Below are positions 7,560 to 19,500 of a stretch of DNA of 34,367 bases, piece after piece. Location of the stretch: NCBI GenBank assembly GCA_003510795.1, contig DOKP01000063.1, positions 1 through 34,367 on the forward strand, in the 5' to 3' direction. The first letter of the stretch is position 1. The number at the start of each line of letters is the position of its first letter. The DNA comes from Candidatus Moraniibacteriota bacterium. GTDB lineage: Bacteria; Patescibacteriota; Minisyncoccia; Moranbacterales; UBA9337. The notes under the pieces were generated by a model. That model searched no databases and had not been told where the DNA came from. It saw nothing but the letters and a program-made list of their open reading frames with translations. Made by a program: the position numbers and the translations under genes.

Positions 7560-8174
7560 ATGACAGAAAAAATGCATCTTAAAAAAGAGAGAACATTTGT
7601 GATGATTAAGCCTGATGGAATTCAAAGAACTCTCATTGGGGAAATTGTAAAAAGATATGAAAGGATGGGTCTCAAAATTACAGCTATGAAAATGCTTGTT
7701 CCAACTGCAGAGCATATTGAAGCGCATTACACTCTTGACCCGCAGTGGAGAAGAATTACTGGAGAAAAAACTATTGCTAGTTATGAAAAGAAAGGGATTG
7801 AGCCACCAAGCAAGGATCCGTTGGCAATAACAGCGGTTATCCTTGAGGGATTAAAAAAGTATATGACAAGCGGACCAGTAGTGGCAATGATTTTTGAAGG
7901 AGCGCACGCTGTGCAAATTGTAAGAAAAGTTACAGGAGGTACAGAACCACTAACAAGTGACGTGGGAACAATTAGAGGAGATTTTGTTTTAGATTCTTAT
8001 CAGTTAAGTGATGCTGATGGTAGAGCTGTGAGAAATTTAATTCACGCTTCGGGCTCTCCCGAAGAAGCAGAGATGGAAATTAAACACTGGTTTAAGGACG
8101 AAGAAATTTTTAATTATCGGCTAATTCAAGAACAAATAATTTATGACGTTAATCTTGATGGCATACTTGAATAG
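7560..8174 (+). CDS. ndk: Nucleoside diphosphate kinase, long form
   Basis: It transfers the gamma phosphate from ATP to NDPs through a phospho-histidine. Landmarks are ERTFVMIKPDGIQR at the N-terminus, SGPVVAMIFEGAHAV, GTIRGDFVLDS and the active-site His162 in NLIHASGSPEEAEME. At 204 residues it is longer than the common 135-150. The extra length is an insertion at about residues 55-95 (from TLDPQWRRITGEK to the SGPVV motif) and about 20 residues after HWFKDEEIFNY. All catalytic motifs are intact, so activity is expected. It has its own promoter and terminator. Confidence 0.93.
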   Translation: MTEKMHLKKERTFVMIKPDGIQRTLIGEIVKRYERMGLKITAMKMLVPTAEHIEAHYTLDPQWRRITGEKTIASYEKKGIEPPSKDPLAITAVILEGLKKYMTSGPVVAMIFEGAHAVQIVRKVTGGTEPLTSDVGTIRGDFVLDSYQLSDADGRAVRNLIHASGSPEEAEMEIKHWFKDEEIFNYRLIQEQIIYDVNLDGILE

Positions 8175-8204
8175 TTTTTTTGCATTTATTTAAAAAAACA
8201 GCGA

Positions 8205-8230
8205 AAACCCTTGATATTAAAGGGTTTTTT
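8205..8230 (+). terminator. Rho-independent terminator of ndk
   Basis: Stem AAACCCTT (8205-8212) pairs with AAGGGTTT (8220-8227) around a 7-nt loop and continues into a T-tract. It begins about 30 nt after the ndk stop codon. Confidence 0.8.
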
Positions 8231-8250
8231 GCTTGATTATAAAAATTAAA

Positions 8251-8288
8251 AGTATATACCTAAGTATATACCTAAGTATATACTTAGG
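8251..8288. repeat. Three 12-bp tandem repeats ending in an 18-bp palindrome
   Basis: AGTATATACCTA occurs twice, then AGTATATACTTA. The last unit with its borders forms CCTAAGTATATACTTAGG (8271-8288), a perfect palindrome. This could be a protein-binding site or simple-repeat drift; there is no gene-specific evidence. Confidence 0.6.
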
Positions 8289-8599
8289 AAAATTTCAAAA
8301 TCTAAATTTCAAATTTAAAATAAATGTCTAATTTCAAATTTCCAATGCCAAATAAATTATTTAATGTTAATAATTATAAAATTTTAATTTTAGGTTTTTG
8401 ATTTTATTGGAAATTTGGAATTTGAATTTCGGCATTTTGTATAATTGTTTTTTGAGTCCAAATGTTTTAATGCTAAAATGCTAACGTGCTAATATGTTAA
8501 AATGTTAATATGCTAATATGATTTTTTCCTTGCATTTTTCTCTAATTATATTTACCATAGGGATGATGTTAAGTTGTAGAATTAGTTGAGCAAGAGATC

Positions 8600-8656
8600 T
8601 CTCCACGCATAAATTTTTGAGTACAAAAATTTATTTGGTCGAGATGACAAGCGTAG
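8600..8656. repeat. Palindromic element with AGTA loop (copy 2)
   Basis: AAATTTTTG-AGTA-CAAAAATTT is a perfect 9-bp hairpin with the same AGTA loop as the elements near 100 and 10460. The flanks (GATCTCTCC on the left, GGTCGAGATGAC on the right) form part of an outer imperfect stem. Confidence 0.5.
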
Positions 8657-8674
8657 ATAGGTTAAAATGTTAAA

Positions 8675-9394
8675 ATGAATTTTATGAATAATTTAAATTT
8701 GCCTAACCATGTCGTGATTATTCCTGATGGTAATCGGCGCTGGGCAAAAGAGAAAAATCTTAAACCTTGGGAAGGGCATATGGCAGGAGCAGAGCGCATT
8801 GAAGAGTTGGTGCGAAAGGCGCTGGAAATGCAAATAGAAAACATTTCTTTCTGGGGATCATCTGTGGATAATTTGAAAAAGCGGCCACTTTTGGAAAAGA
8901 AAGCTCTTTTGGGAATTTATGAAAAATACTTCAAAAAACTTATGGATAGCGAGGAAATTCATCAAAATGAAGCTAGAATTAATATTATTGGATGCTGGCG
9001 GGAGCAATTTCCGGAAAGTTTGAAAAAAATATTGGAAGAAGGAATCAGCAAAACTAAAAATTATAAAAAACATAATTTGAATTTTTTCTTGGCGTACAAT
9101 GGCGACCATGAAATGCTGGAAGCTATTAAAAAAATATCCAAAAAAATTGGAGATAATGTGGGAAAAATTACGCCAGAATTAATTAAGGAAAATTTGATGA
9201 CCAAAGATTTGCCGATGGTGGATTTGCTAATTCGAACAGGTGGTGAACCTCATTTATCGGCGGGTTTTATGATGTGGGATTTGGCCAACGCGCAGCTTTA
9301 TTTTTCTAGAAAATTATTTCCCAGTTTTACTAAAAATGATTTTGAAAAAGCGATTGTTGATTTTTCACAGAGAGGCCGGAGGATGGGGAAGTGA
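8675..9394 (+). CDS. uppS: Isoprenyl transferase / undecaprenyl diphosphate synthase
   Basis: A cis-prenyltransferase that extends farnesyl diphosphate with isopentenyl diphosphate to make the C55 lipid carrier for peptidoglycan and surface glycans. The signature HVVIIPDGNRRWAKE carries catalytic Asp18. The motif GHMAGAERIEELVRKA and the C-terminal LLIRTGGEPHLSAGFMMWDLANAQLYF, the substrate-binding region, are all present. The length of 239 residues is typical. An alternative ATG at 8684 would remove only three residues. The gene ends with TGA and is followed by a terminator at 9469. It fits the cell-wall theme of the neighbouring hydrolase gene. Confidence 0.92.
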   Translation: MNFMNNLNLPNHVVIIPDGNRRWAKEKNLKPWEGHMAGAERIEELVRKALEMQIENISFWGSSVDNLKKRPLLEKKALLGIYEKYFKKLMDSEEIHQNEARINIIGCWREQFPESLKKILEEGISKTKNYKKHNLNFFLAYNGDHEMLEAIKKISKKIGDNVGKITPELIKENLMTKDLPMVDLLIRTGGEPHLSAGFMMWDLANAQLYFSRKLFPSFTKNDFEKAIVDFSQRGRRMGK

Positions 9395-9468
9395 CCCTGG
9401 GGGGTGGAATTTTAATACTAAAAAATCATTAAGTGATGTAATAATTTAATAATCCTTGAGTTGTTTTG

Positions 9469-9495
9469 AAAAAGCTTTCGAATGGGGCTTTTTTT
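9469..9495 (+). terminator. Rho-independent terminator after uppS
   Basis: AAAAAGC (9469-9475) pairs with GCTTTTT (9487-9493) around an 11-nt loop and runs into T residues. It lies about 75 nt downstream of the uppS stop. Confidence 0.65.
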
Positions 9496-9600
9496 GTTTT
9501 GTGAAATTAGATTTTTTAATTTAATTCTAGGTGTTTTTTGAGTCTTAGAACCTATTTAAAAGACCCTTATTTTTATCCACATTTTTGGGCCCAAAAAGGC

Positions 9601-9629
9601 TTGGAGGTTTTTTGAAAAAGGTGTATAAT
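9601..9629 (+). promoter_or_regulatory. Predicted promoter of the FN3-like protein gene
   Basis: TTGGAG (9601-9606), a 17-nt spacer and a perfect TATAAT (9624-9629) lie about 70 nt before the start codon. The -35 match is weak and the -10 is strong. Confidence 0.5.
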
Positions 9630-9699
9630 ATAAGAGTGAAGTTAAGTAAAATAGATTCGTTAAAAAGGCTTGAATTTGTTGAATTTTTAAGGATAAAAT

Positions 9700-10413
9700 T
9701 TGCAAGATCCAATGGATGAAAAAATTGAAAATAATAATAAAAAAAAATCCAAAAAAAAGAGGATTCTACTTTTGGTTATTTTGGCTTTATTTTTAATTAT
9801 AGCAGGTTTGTTTTTCTGGAATAAAAATAGGCAGCAAACTAACAATCCGAGTGATAATGAAAATTTAAGTTTGGAGGGAGATCTGGAAAACGGGGAGCCG
9901 GAAGATGAAATTTCTGAGAACGCAAAAGATAACGGAGAAAATGTTGATAAGGCAACGGTTTTCGAAGACACGAAAGAAATGGTGAGTGAAAATTATCGAG
10001 TTAGCCAGATAAATTTCGGAGTAGGCGTTCCCATAGAGCGAGGCTTGCCCAGAGATGTTACTTTGGAAATATTTCAAGTAAAAAGTGAGATGATAATTTC
10101 CCAAGAAGATAATGAGCCCAGAATATTGATTACTTGGAAAACAAACAAAGAAGCTATCTCCAATATCGAATACGCCAAAAGTGATGGGAAAAATGCCGTG
10201 GTCATTACGGAAGAGGGATACGGATTTGAACACAGCATGCTTGTAAAAAATATGGAATTTTCTACAATTTATACTTATCGGATTGAGTCTGCGGACAAGT
10301 GGGGAAATAAAGCTAGTACAGAATATTTCAGTGCCTATACTGGAGATAAATCAGAATCGATATTTGATTTAATAACTAATGCTGTAGAAGATGTGTTTGG
10401 CTGGGCGATGTAG
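9700..10413 (+). CDS. Membrane-anchored protein with fibronectin-type-III-like domain
   Basis: A 237-residue protein of unknown function. A basic N-terminus (NNNKKKSKKKR) is followed by one transmembrane helix at about residues 21-40 (ILLLVILALFLIIAGLFFW). An acidic, disordered linker follows. The outer domain at about residues 130-215 is FN3/purple-acid-phosphatase-N-like (ILITWKTNKEAISNIEYA, then MEFSTIYTYRIESADKWGN). The end is SIFDLITNAVEDVFGW, a tail I associate with CPR surface proteins. The TTG start is chosen because AAGGAT (9689-9694) lies 5 nt upstream; the next in-frame ATG (9712) is 17 nt from it. It sits 104 nt before the giant surface-protein gene and may be co-expressed, perhaps as an envelope anchor or accessory protein. 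Confidence 0.7.
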   Translation: MQDPMDEKIENNNKKKSKKKRILLLVILALFLIIAGLFFWNKNRQQTNNPSDNENLSLEGDLENGEPEDEISENAKDNGENVDKATVFEDTKEMVSENYRVSQINFGVGVPIERGLPRDVTLEIFQVKSEMIISQEDNEPRILITWKTNKEAISNIEYAKSDGKNAVVITEEGYGFEHSMLVKNMEFSTIYTYRIESADKWGNKASTEYFSAYTGDKSESIFDLITNAVEDVFGWAM

Positions 10414-10437
10414 GGGAAAAATGAAAAAATAAAGAAA

Positions 10438-10482
10438 CCCCCTCTTAATCTCCCCCTTGAGTACAAGAGGGAGAAGAGAATT
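10438..10482. repeat. Palindromic element with AGTA loop (copy 3)
   Basis: Inner stem CTCCC/GGGAG leads to TTG-AGTA-CAA at the tip, and an outer CTCTT/AAGAG pair closes the base. It is related to copy 1 (C-rich left, G-rich right). It lies between the FN3-like gene and the giant gene and could modulate read-through. Confidence 0.55.
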
Positions 10483-10517
10483 GAAAAAATAAAAAATAAA
10501 AAACAATTTAAATAAAA

Positions 10518-13500
10518 ATGTTTTTCGGTAAAAAAAATAAAATTCGGGTGATATTTTTTGCTACAGTGGGCGTGCTGTTGGCGGGTTTTGTTTTTGGTTT
10601 AAACTTAGTTAAGGCGCAAACAATAAAAACAACCAAGGGTACGCTTGATATTTCAGCTTATATTTTAAACCAAGAAAATAAAGAAATTCCCAATGGAAAG
10701 TATCAAGTAAGATTTGCAATTTATTCCAAGGATAGAAGTGAAAAAGATCCTTATCCATCTGATGATGATAAGAACTCGAGAATTTGGGAAGAGGAGCAGG
10801 AAGTTGAAATTTCCAGTGGTGTTTTTAATACTTATCTGGGCTTAGTCAGCGCTCTTCCGGAGAATATTGATTTGGCGGCTAGCGAATATTATTTGGGAAT
10901 TAGAATCGGTGAAGATAGTGAGAGCATACCAAGGAAAAAAATTGGCTATGTGCCCTCAGCCATAAATGCTATAAACTCAGTTAATTCTACTTTCGTTAAT
11001 GGTGCTACTACAGGAATTGCGCAAGGAAATATTTTACTGCTTGGAAAAAATGGCAAAATAGATTTAGACAGGTTGCCTACGGGAACTGATGCAAATTCAT
11101 TGGTTTTGGGAGATGATGGAAGATTGCATGATCAAAATACGGATACGGGAACAAATTCAACGGAATTTAATATTGGCAACGGGACTGGAGTAAATAGTAA
11201 TTTTAATTTAACGGTTTCAAATGCTTCCAACAAACCCGCTATTCGATTTAACGGATTAAGCCAGAAATGGGAACTTTCAAACGATGGAACGACTTTCGCG
11301 GAATTGGGCGGAGGTAGCGCTTTGCAAAGCCAAATCGATCAGCGAGCTTTGATCGGACATACTCATTCAACTGCAGATATAATTTCCGGAACACTATCGG
11401 CTAGCCGGGGAGGTACAGGATTGGATGGAGCGTTTGCAACAGACGGTCAGCTTTTAATTGGGAATGGCACCGGTTATTCTTTGGGAAATTTAAGCAGTTC
11501 AGATTCAAGTATCGTTATCACTAATGGATCGGGTGCTATTGATTTAGTTTCTTCTCTTGGGACAAATGTAGATATCTCAAGCGAAACTAACTTGACTGCT
11601 AGCGGTTTATTGCTGAATTTAACTGGAGATAATCTTTCCATAAATGAAGGAATTCTCACTGACGGAATGCTCTGTACTTACAGTTCTACAGATGGATTAA
11701 TTTGTGATACTCTAAGCAGTTCTGTCGGACATGCGCCAGTAAGTATAGGATCTCCAGCCAATGGTCTCTCAGTGAATGGAGCGCAAACCATCAGTTTAGC
11801 TTTAGCTAGCGCAACTACCAACGGAGCGTTAAGCAGTAGCGATTGGAATATTTTTAATAATAAAGTTTCCTCGCAATGGATTACCACTGGATCAGATATT
11901 TATTATCTGGCTGGGAATGTAGGAATAGGCACTTCTTCGATTGCAGAAAGATTAACCGTGGCTGGAAATATCCAATTAAGCGGAAGTATTTTTGCAACTA
12001 ATACTTCTCAAGATATCGGAACAGCGACAGAGAGATTCAGATATGGATATTTTGAAAATTTGGATGTTAATAATATAAGCGTGGGGGGATTGGATATTTC
12101 CGGATCAATAGCAAACATATTTACCATTAATTCCAATAATGCTACCAATGATACAGAAGACAGTTTCCTTGCTTTTGATCGAGGTGAAAATGGAGGAGTT
12201 TCAAATTTACCAGCTACAATTCAGTGGGATTCTGCCAATGATATTTTTGTAACTAACTATCCATTGAGTATTTCCGGCAATGCAACGGCGGCTGGATTTA
12301 GCGTGGGCGGAGAAACAATAACTGATTGGACGGGGACGGGAATGATAATTTCCGGAGGGGCTTTGACCACATCGTTGGGGACGGCAATCGATATTTCCAG
12401 TGAAACTAATCTGGCAGTTGGCGGTACATTGCTAACTAGGGCAGATGATACTCTTTCTTTGCGTGAAGGTTTCCTTGCCAACGGCAGACTTTGTACTTAT
12501 GACACAACCTCAGGCTTGGTTTGCAATACAGACAGTGCTACTGTTGGGCACAATGCTCTTACTATCAACGCTACTGCCAACGGTCTCAGTGTTAATGCTT
12601 CTCAAGTTTTATCTTTAGCTTTAGCGAGTACTTCTACCATCGGTGCCCTTAGCGATACAGATTGGGATACTTTCAATAACAAGCAAAATGCCCTAACCCT
12701 TGGAAATATTACAGGTACAACTAATCGAGTTTCCGTGGCAGGAGGAACAGGAGCTATTATCGGAACTGGAGTAACTTTGAATCTTCCTCAAGACATTGCC
12801 ACCACCAGTACTCCAACTTTCGGAGGCTTAACTGTCAGTGGTAATCAAACAATTACTGGTTCTTTAGGTATCCGAGAAAGTACTGGAGCAACTTTCTACA
12901 CATACTTCCAAGGAGGAGATCAAAGTGGAAATATTACTTACACTTTGCCAACTGGAGCTCCGGCAAGTGATGGTTATGTTTTAACTTCTGCTGCTAATGG
13001 AACAATGAGTTGGCAATCAGTTAGTGGAACCGGAGGCACCACTGGAACCGGATCAGCTAACCAGGTAACTTACTGGACCGGCACCTCTACCTTAGCTGGA
13101 GAAAATCAATTGAATGTCAGCCGAGGAGGCACTGGAATTGATGGAAGTACCGTTGCTAACGGTAGACTTTTAATTGGAAATGGAACCGGCTACACTTTAG
13201 CTAACCTAACTAGTGCTGACAGCAGTATTGTAATTACCAATGGAGCCGGAAGTATTAATTTGGTAAGTTCGTTGGGGACGGCAATCGACATCTCTTCTGA
13301 AACTAATCTAACTGGCGACGCTGAAATAGTTCTTACCGGAGATTCTCTAAGCATCGCTGCCAGTATTGCCAGAGATAGTGAACTTCATAGTGCTGTAACT
13401 TTAAGTGGTCAAACATATTTATCATTAGTCGGTCAAGCTCTGACTGCCAGCCAAATTAATTTAACTTCCCATGTGACAGGAACACTCCCCGTAGCTAACG

Positions 13501-16500
13501 GCGGAACCGGAGCCACATCTCTAAATGATTTAATTACTCTGGGCACTCACACAGCTGGAAATTACATCTCTACCGTCACCGGCAACACTCAAATCGTAGT
13601 CGGGGGAGTAGGAGCAGAAAATGCTACTGCAACTTTATCTATCGGAGCAGATTCAATTGGAGATACTCAACTAGCTTTTAACACCGGTCAACATCTAGCC
13701 ACCACCAACTCCCCAACCTTTGCCGGTCTAACTTTAAATGGCAATCAAACTTTAAATGGAACATTAGCTATTAGAGAAGGCGGAGGAACACCAACTAACT
13801 ACACAACTTTTGTCGGAGGAGTGCAAAGTGCGGATGTAACTTACACCCTTCCAACGGGAGCTCCTTCTAGCAATGGCTATTTCCTATCTGCTCAAACAGA
13901 TGGAACTTTAGCTTGGCAATCAATTTCTGGAGCAGGGGGAATGAATTCTTTTTCTCTCTCTGCCGATACTGGAACTACTCAAACAATTGGTGATTCAGAA
14001 ACAGTTAATATTTTAGGCGGAACTAATCTAGCTTCAACTATCGATGCTTCCAACAATGTTACTCTAAACTTAGATTCCACTTTAACGGGAGTAACTTGGA
14101 ATGGAAATGATATTGATATTTCTGATTACACTAATTTAAGTGGCAACGCTGAAATAGTTCTTACCGGAGATTCTCTAAGCATCGCTGCCAGTATTGCCAG
14201 AGACTCTGAACTTCACACTATCGCAACTGTCAGCGGTACTCCAAACTATATCACTCTAAGTGGACAAGATATCGTGCGAAGTTTAATTAATTTAACTTCC
14301 CATGTGACAGGAACACTCCCCGTAGCTAACGGCGGAACCGGAGCTATCACTTTAAATGATTTAATTACTCTCGGCACTCACACAACTGGCAGTTATGTGA
14401 ACACCATCACCGGCAACACTCAAATCGTAGTAGGCGGAGTAGGAGCAGAAAATGCTACTGCGACTTTATCTATCGGAGCTGATTCAATCGGAGATACTCA
14501 ACTGGAATTTAATACCGGGCAAAATTTAACTACCACATCTTCCCCAACCTTTGCCGGTCTAACTTTAAATGGCAATCAAACAGTTAATGGAACATTAGCT
14601 ATCAGAGAAGGCGGAGGAACACCAACTAATTACACAACTTTTGTCGGAGGAGTGCAAAGTGCGGATGTAACTTACACCCTTCCAGTTGCAGGAGGGAATG
14701 ATGGAGAAGTTTTAAAAACAGATGCTAGTGGTAACTTGTATTGGGCGTTAGTGGCTGGAGGAACAGGCGGGATTGGAACAGTTACTAGTGTTAGTTCAGG
14801 CAACGGTTTAACAGGAGGTCCAATAACTGGATCAGGAACTTTATCTATTAATTTATTATCTACTGACACCGATAGTGCAACAGCATCTTCTTATTCCGGA
14901 ATGGAATTTGTGGGCGGACAATTATCATTAATTAGAGGTTGTGGAGCCAATGAAGTAATGGGTTGGGACAATACAAATGGAGTTTGGAAATGTACATCGG
15001 TTTCTGGAACAGGTGGAACAACCGGCTCTGGTTTGGCGGGACATATTCCTTATTGGTCAAGCGCAAGTAATCTTACTTATGACAGTAATGGAGACTTTTT
15101 TTGGGATGTTGCTAATAATAGACTAGGAATTGGAACAACTTCTCCCGTAACTGCCTTGGATGTAAATGGAACAATTACAACTACCGGACTAACTTTAAAT
15201 GGCAATCAAACTTTAAATGGAACTCTCGCCATTAGAGAAGGCGGAGGAACACCAACTTTTTATACAACTTTTCAAGGAGCGGATCAACTAGGAAATATTA
15301 CTTATATATTGCCAGCATCAAATACAAACGGTTTGCTTCGAAATACTGCTGGAGTTTTATCTTGGGATACAAATAGCTATTTAACTGCTAATCAAACTAT
15401 TACACTTACGGGCGACGTGACAGGCAGTGGCACAACTTCAATTGATACTATAGTAGGAGATGATTCTCATGCTCATACTTCTACAACTCTTCCTGCTTCC
15501 ATTTCATATTTAGGAAGTCAAATTGACATTTCCAGTGAAACCAATCTCTCCGGCGACACAGAGATAGTTCTTACTGGAGACTCATTATCTATCGCAGCCT
15601 CGATTGCCAGAGATAGTGAACTTCACACTATCGCTACTATGAGTGGCACTCCAGACTATATTACTCTTGTTGGACAAGATATTGTCAGAGGATTAATCGA
15701 TTTAACAAGCGACATTATCGGAACACTCCCGATAGCCAATGGAGGAACCGGAGCTACATCTTTAAATGATTTAATTACTCTCGGCACTCACACAGCCGGA
15801 AATTACATCAACACTATTACCGGTAACACTCAAATTGTTGTCGGGGGAGTGGGAGCAGAAAATGCTACTGCGACTTTATCTATCGGAGCCGATTCCATCG
15901 GAGATACACAATTAGAATTCAACACCGGACAAAATCTAACTACCACAAGTTCCCCAACATTTGCCGGACTAACAGTTAGTGGTAATCAAACAGTAACCGG
16001 AACTTTAGGAATTAGAGAAAGTACCGGAGCAACTTTCTATACATATTTCCAAGGAGCAGATCAAATAGGGAATGTAACTTATACTTTACCCTCGGGTGCG
16101 CCAGTGGCTGATAATTATGTTTTGACTTCCGCTATGGATGGAACTTTGGCGTGGCAATCAAGTGGAGCGGTGGGAGCAGTAAATGGAAATGGGGCTGCTA
16201 ATCAAGTAGCCTATTGGACCGGAGTGGGAACAATTGCCGGAGAAAACCAACTCAACGTAAGTCGAGGAGGAACAGGAGTTAACGCTTCTGCTATTGCTGA
16301 TGGACAACTTCTAATTGGAAATGACACAGCTAATAACTATACTTTAGCCACCTTAACTCCCGGAGATGGAATTAATATTACCAATGGAGCCGGATCAATT
16401 ACAGTAGCTTCCACCTTAGGAACGAGTATTGATATATCCAGCGAAACTAATCTGGCTGGAGATTCTGAAATAGTTTTAGATAGTGACTCTCTATATATTG

Positions 16501-19500
16501 CCGCTTCAATTGCTCGCGACTCTGAACTACATGACTCTATGACCTTAAGCGGAGAGTCTTATCTTTCCAGAGTCGGTCAAGCTCTAACCGCTAACCAAAT
16601 TAATCTTGCCAGCCATGTAACTGGAACACTTCCAATTGCTAACGGCGGAACCGGAGCTGTAACTTTAGATAATTTAATCACTCTCGGCACTCACACAACG
16701 GGTAGTTATGTAAACACCATTACCGGCAACACTCAAATAGTTGTCGGCGGAGTAGGAGCAGAAAATGCTACCGCGACTTTAGCTATCGGAGCAGACTCCA
16801 TCGGAGATACTCAATTAGAATTTAATACCGGACAAAATTTAACTACCACAAGTTCCCCAACATTTGTCGGCTTAACTTTAAATGGCAATCAAGCAATTAC
16901 GGGAACTTTGGGAATCCGAGAAAGTGACGGAGCAACTTTCTATACTTATTTCCAAGGAGCCGATCAAATCGGGAATGTAACTTATACTTTACCATCAGGT
17001 GCGCCAGTGGCTGATAATTATGTTTTAACTTCCGCTACGGATGGAACCATGAGTTGGTCATTAGTCAGTGGAGTGGGCGGAATGAGTTCCTTTTCTCTCG
17101 CAGCGGACACCGGCACCACTCAAACTATTGGCAATACTGAAACAGTTTCAATTTTAGGCGGTACTAACATAGCTTCAACTATCGATGCGTCTAACAATGT
17201 TACTCTAAACTTAGATTCCACTTTAACGGGAGTGACTTGGAATGGAACTGATATTGATATTTCTGATTACACTAACCTTGCTGGCGACACAGAAATAGTT
17301 CTTACTGGAGATTCTCTAAGCATTGCAGCCAGTATCGCCAGAGATAGTGAGCTTCACAGCGAAGTAACTTTAGGCGGAGAGTCATATCTTTCCAGAGTTG
17401 GTCAAGCTCTAACGGCTAATCAAATTAATCTTGCCAGCCATGTAACCGGAACACTTCCGATTGCTAACGGCGGAACCGGAGCGACAACTCTTAATGATTT
17501 AATTACTCTCGGAACTCACACAGCTGGAAATTATGTGCAGTCGATAACTAATGGTGATGGAATTTTAGGTGGAAACGGAGGAAGCGAGGGTTCAGCGCTT
17601 ACTCTTTCTATAGACGCACTTACGACTGGCACAACTCTTACTACTTTTTCTAATTCCGGATTAGAGACCACCGCCGATGGAGTGAGATTAATCGGGGGAT
17701 GTAATGATGGACAAATTTTAACTTGGGATGCGGATGATGTCAGATGGGAGTGCACTACTAATACAGCCGGATCAAGCGATTGGACTGATGACGGAACCGC
17801 TACTTATCTAACAGACGTGACTAATGATTTTATTATCGGAGGAACTTCTCTAGCTTCTTCGATGTTTGGTGTTGATGAATCAGCTGGAGCGTTCTATTTT
17901 GGTTCAGACGCGAGCGCTAACCCAAGTTTTAACTTCACCGCTACCGATAGCGATACCGGAACTTTTGGATTTAATGATAATGACGCATTTTATTTCAGTG
18001 GAGCGAATGTGGGGATTGGGATAGCTGCTCCAACAGAAGCATTACATATTTCGGGGGGAAATATATTATTAGATAATACATATAGCTTAAAATGGTCTGC
18101 CGGTCCGCAAATTACAGGTGGCCCATCAATGACAATAGACGGGGGGACAAACGTATTGAACTTTAGAGGAAATTCCACAAATCATACTTTCATTTCCGTT
18201 GGCGGAAATTGGGGGCTTGGAGATGCGACACCTGAATCGCGGATGGAAATTAGCGCAAATGGAGGAGCTACTGATTTATTTATGCTTTCTTCGAATGATG
18301 ATCTTAATGGAGATTTATTTGTAGTTAAAAATTCTGGTTATGTCGGTATTGGCGACACCACTCCCGCCTCATTATTCACTGTTGGTGATGGTGATTTATT
18401 CCAAATCAATTCTTCTGGTCAAGTAGTGGCTGGAACATGGAACGGAACAGATATTGATATTTCTGACTATACCAATCTGGCCGTAGATGGATCAGGTGAA
18501 ATCGTTTTAACCGGAGATACTTTAAGTATCGCGGCTTCAATTGCTCGCGACGCTGAACTGCATGATGCTATGACCTTAAGTGGAGAATCGTATCTTTCCA
18601 GAGTCGGTCAAGCTCTGACAGCTGCTCAAATTAACCTCGCTTCTCATGTAACCGGAACTCTCCCAGTCGGAAATGGTGGCACCGGACTGAGTGCCTACGG
18701 AACCTCTAACCAAATCATGGGAATGAACGCGGCCGGCAATGCCCTCGAATACAAAACAGTTAGTGGAACTGCTAATCAAATTACAGTTACAAACGCGGTT
18801 AATTCTTTAACTTTATCTTTACCACAAGATATTGCCACCACATCGAGCCCAACATTTGCCGGAGTAACATTGAGTGGACTTACCCCCGGATCAATTCCAT
18901 TTATTGGAACGGGTGGAATAGTTTCGCAGGATAACTTAAATCTATCTTGGAATGACGCGAGCAATTATCTTTATCTTGGTTCAGCTTTCTCGTTTGGCAT
19001 TGACGCGACTGATTCCAATAAATTTAAAATATATTCCGGCAATGGCATCGCAGGAACATCTGAATTTAGCATTGATGAAAATGGAGTTACTTCAATTGCT
19101 AATCTTGAGCTGGGAGAATTGGCTTTTAATGATGATTCCGGGGCGATCTCTTGGATTGATATGGGAGTTACGTCTGGTGCAGTGGACAATACGATAGAAT
19201 CATATACTGCTCAACTTGACGGTAATCCAATGCTAACAATTTATGGCCTTTCTGATGGATTGGGTGGAGTAGACAATTTGGGGGTCGGCATCGGCACAGT
19301 TACTCCAACTGCCAAACTTCACATTGCTGCGGGAATGGCAACTGCAGGCGGAGCTCCTCTCAAACTAACCAGCGGAACAAATTTAACCACTCCCGAAGCT
19401 GGAGCTTTTGAATATGATGGTACTAACTTATATTTCACTCCAAATACTACTCGAGAAGAAGTCGCCTTTATGAGTGATATTACCGCTTCAGCTGTCACGC

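Larger units (their letters stand above)
8175..8674. other. 500-bp intergenic region of terminator and dispersed repeats
   Basis: No gene is supported. In order it holds a rho-independent terminator (8205-8230), a 12-bp tandem repeat with palindrome (8251-8288), TTTCAAATTTCCAA-type low-complexity DNA (8288-8440), a run of GCTAATATGTTAAAATG-type repeats (about 8469-8522) and a palindromic element with AGTA loop (about 8600-8656). The last 20 nt repeat GGTTAAAATG. Confidence 0.6.
9395..9699. other. Intergenic region with terminator and promoter
   Basis: About 300 nt without a gene. It contains the uppS terminator (9469-9495), a stretch with no recognised structure, and a promoter (9601-9629) for the next operon. 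An AAGGAT ribosome-binding site at 9689-9694 precedes the TTG start at 9700. Confidence 0.6.

Noticed and set aside
18952..19197. Overlapping + strand frame inside the giant gene
   Set aside because: It lies within a clearly coding frame with repeat homology and has no domain, signal peptide or ribosome-binding site. The same holds for 20227-20457.
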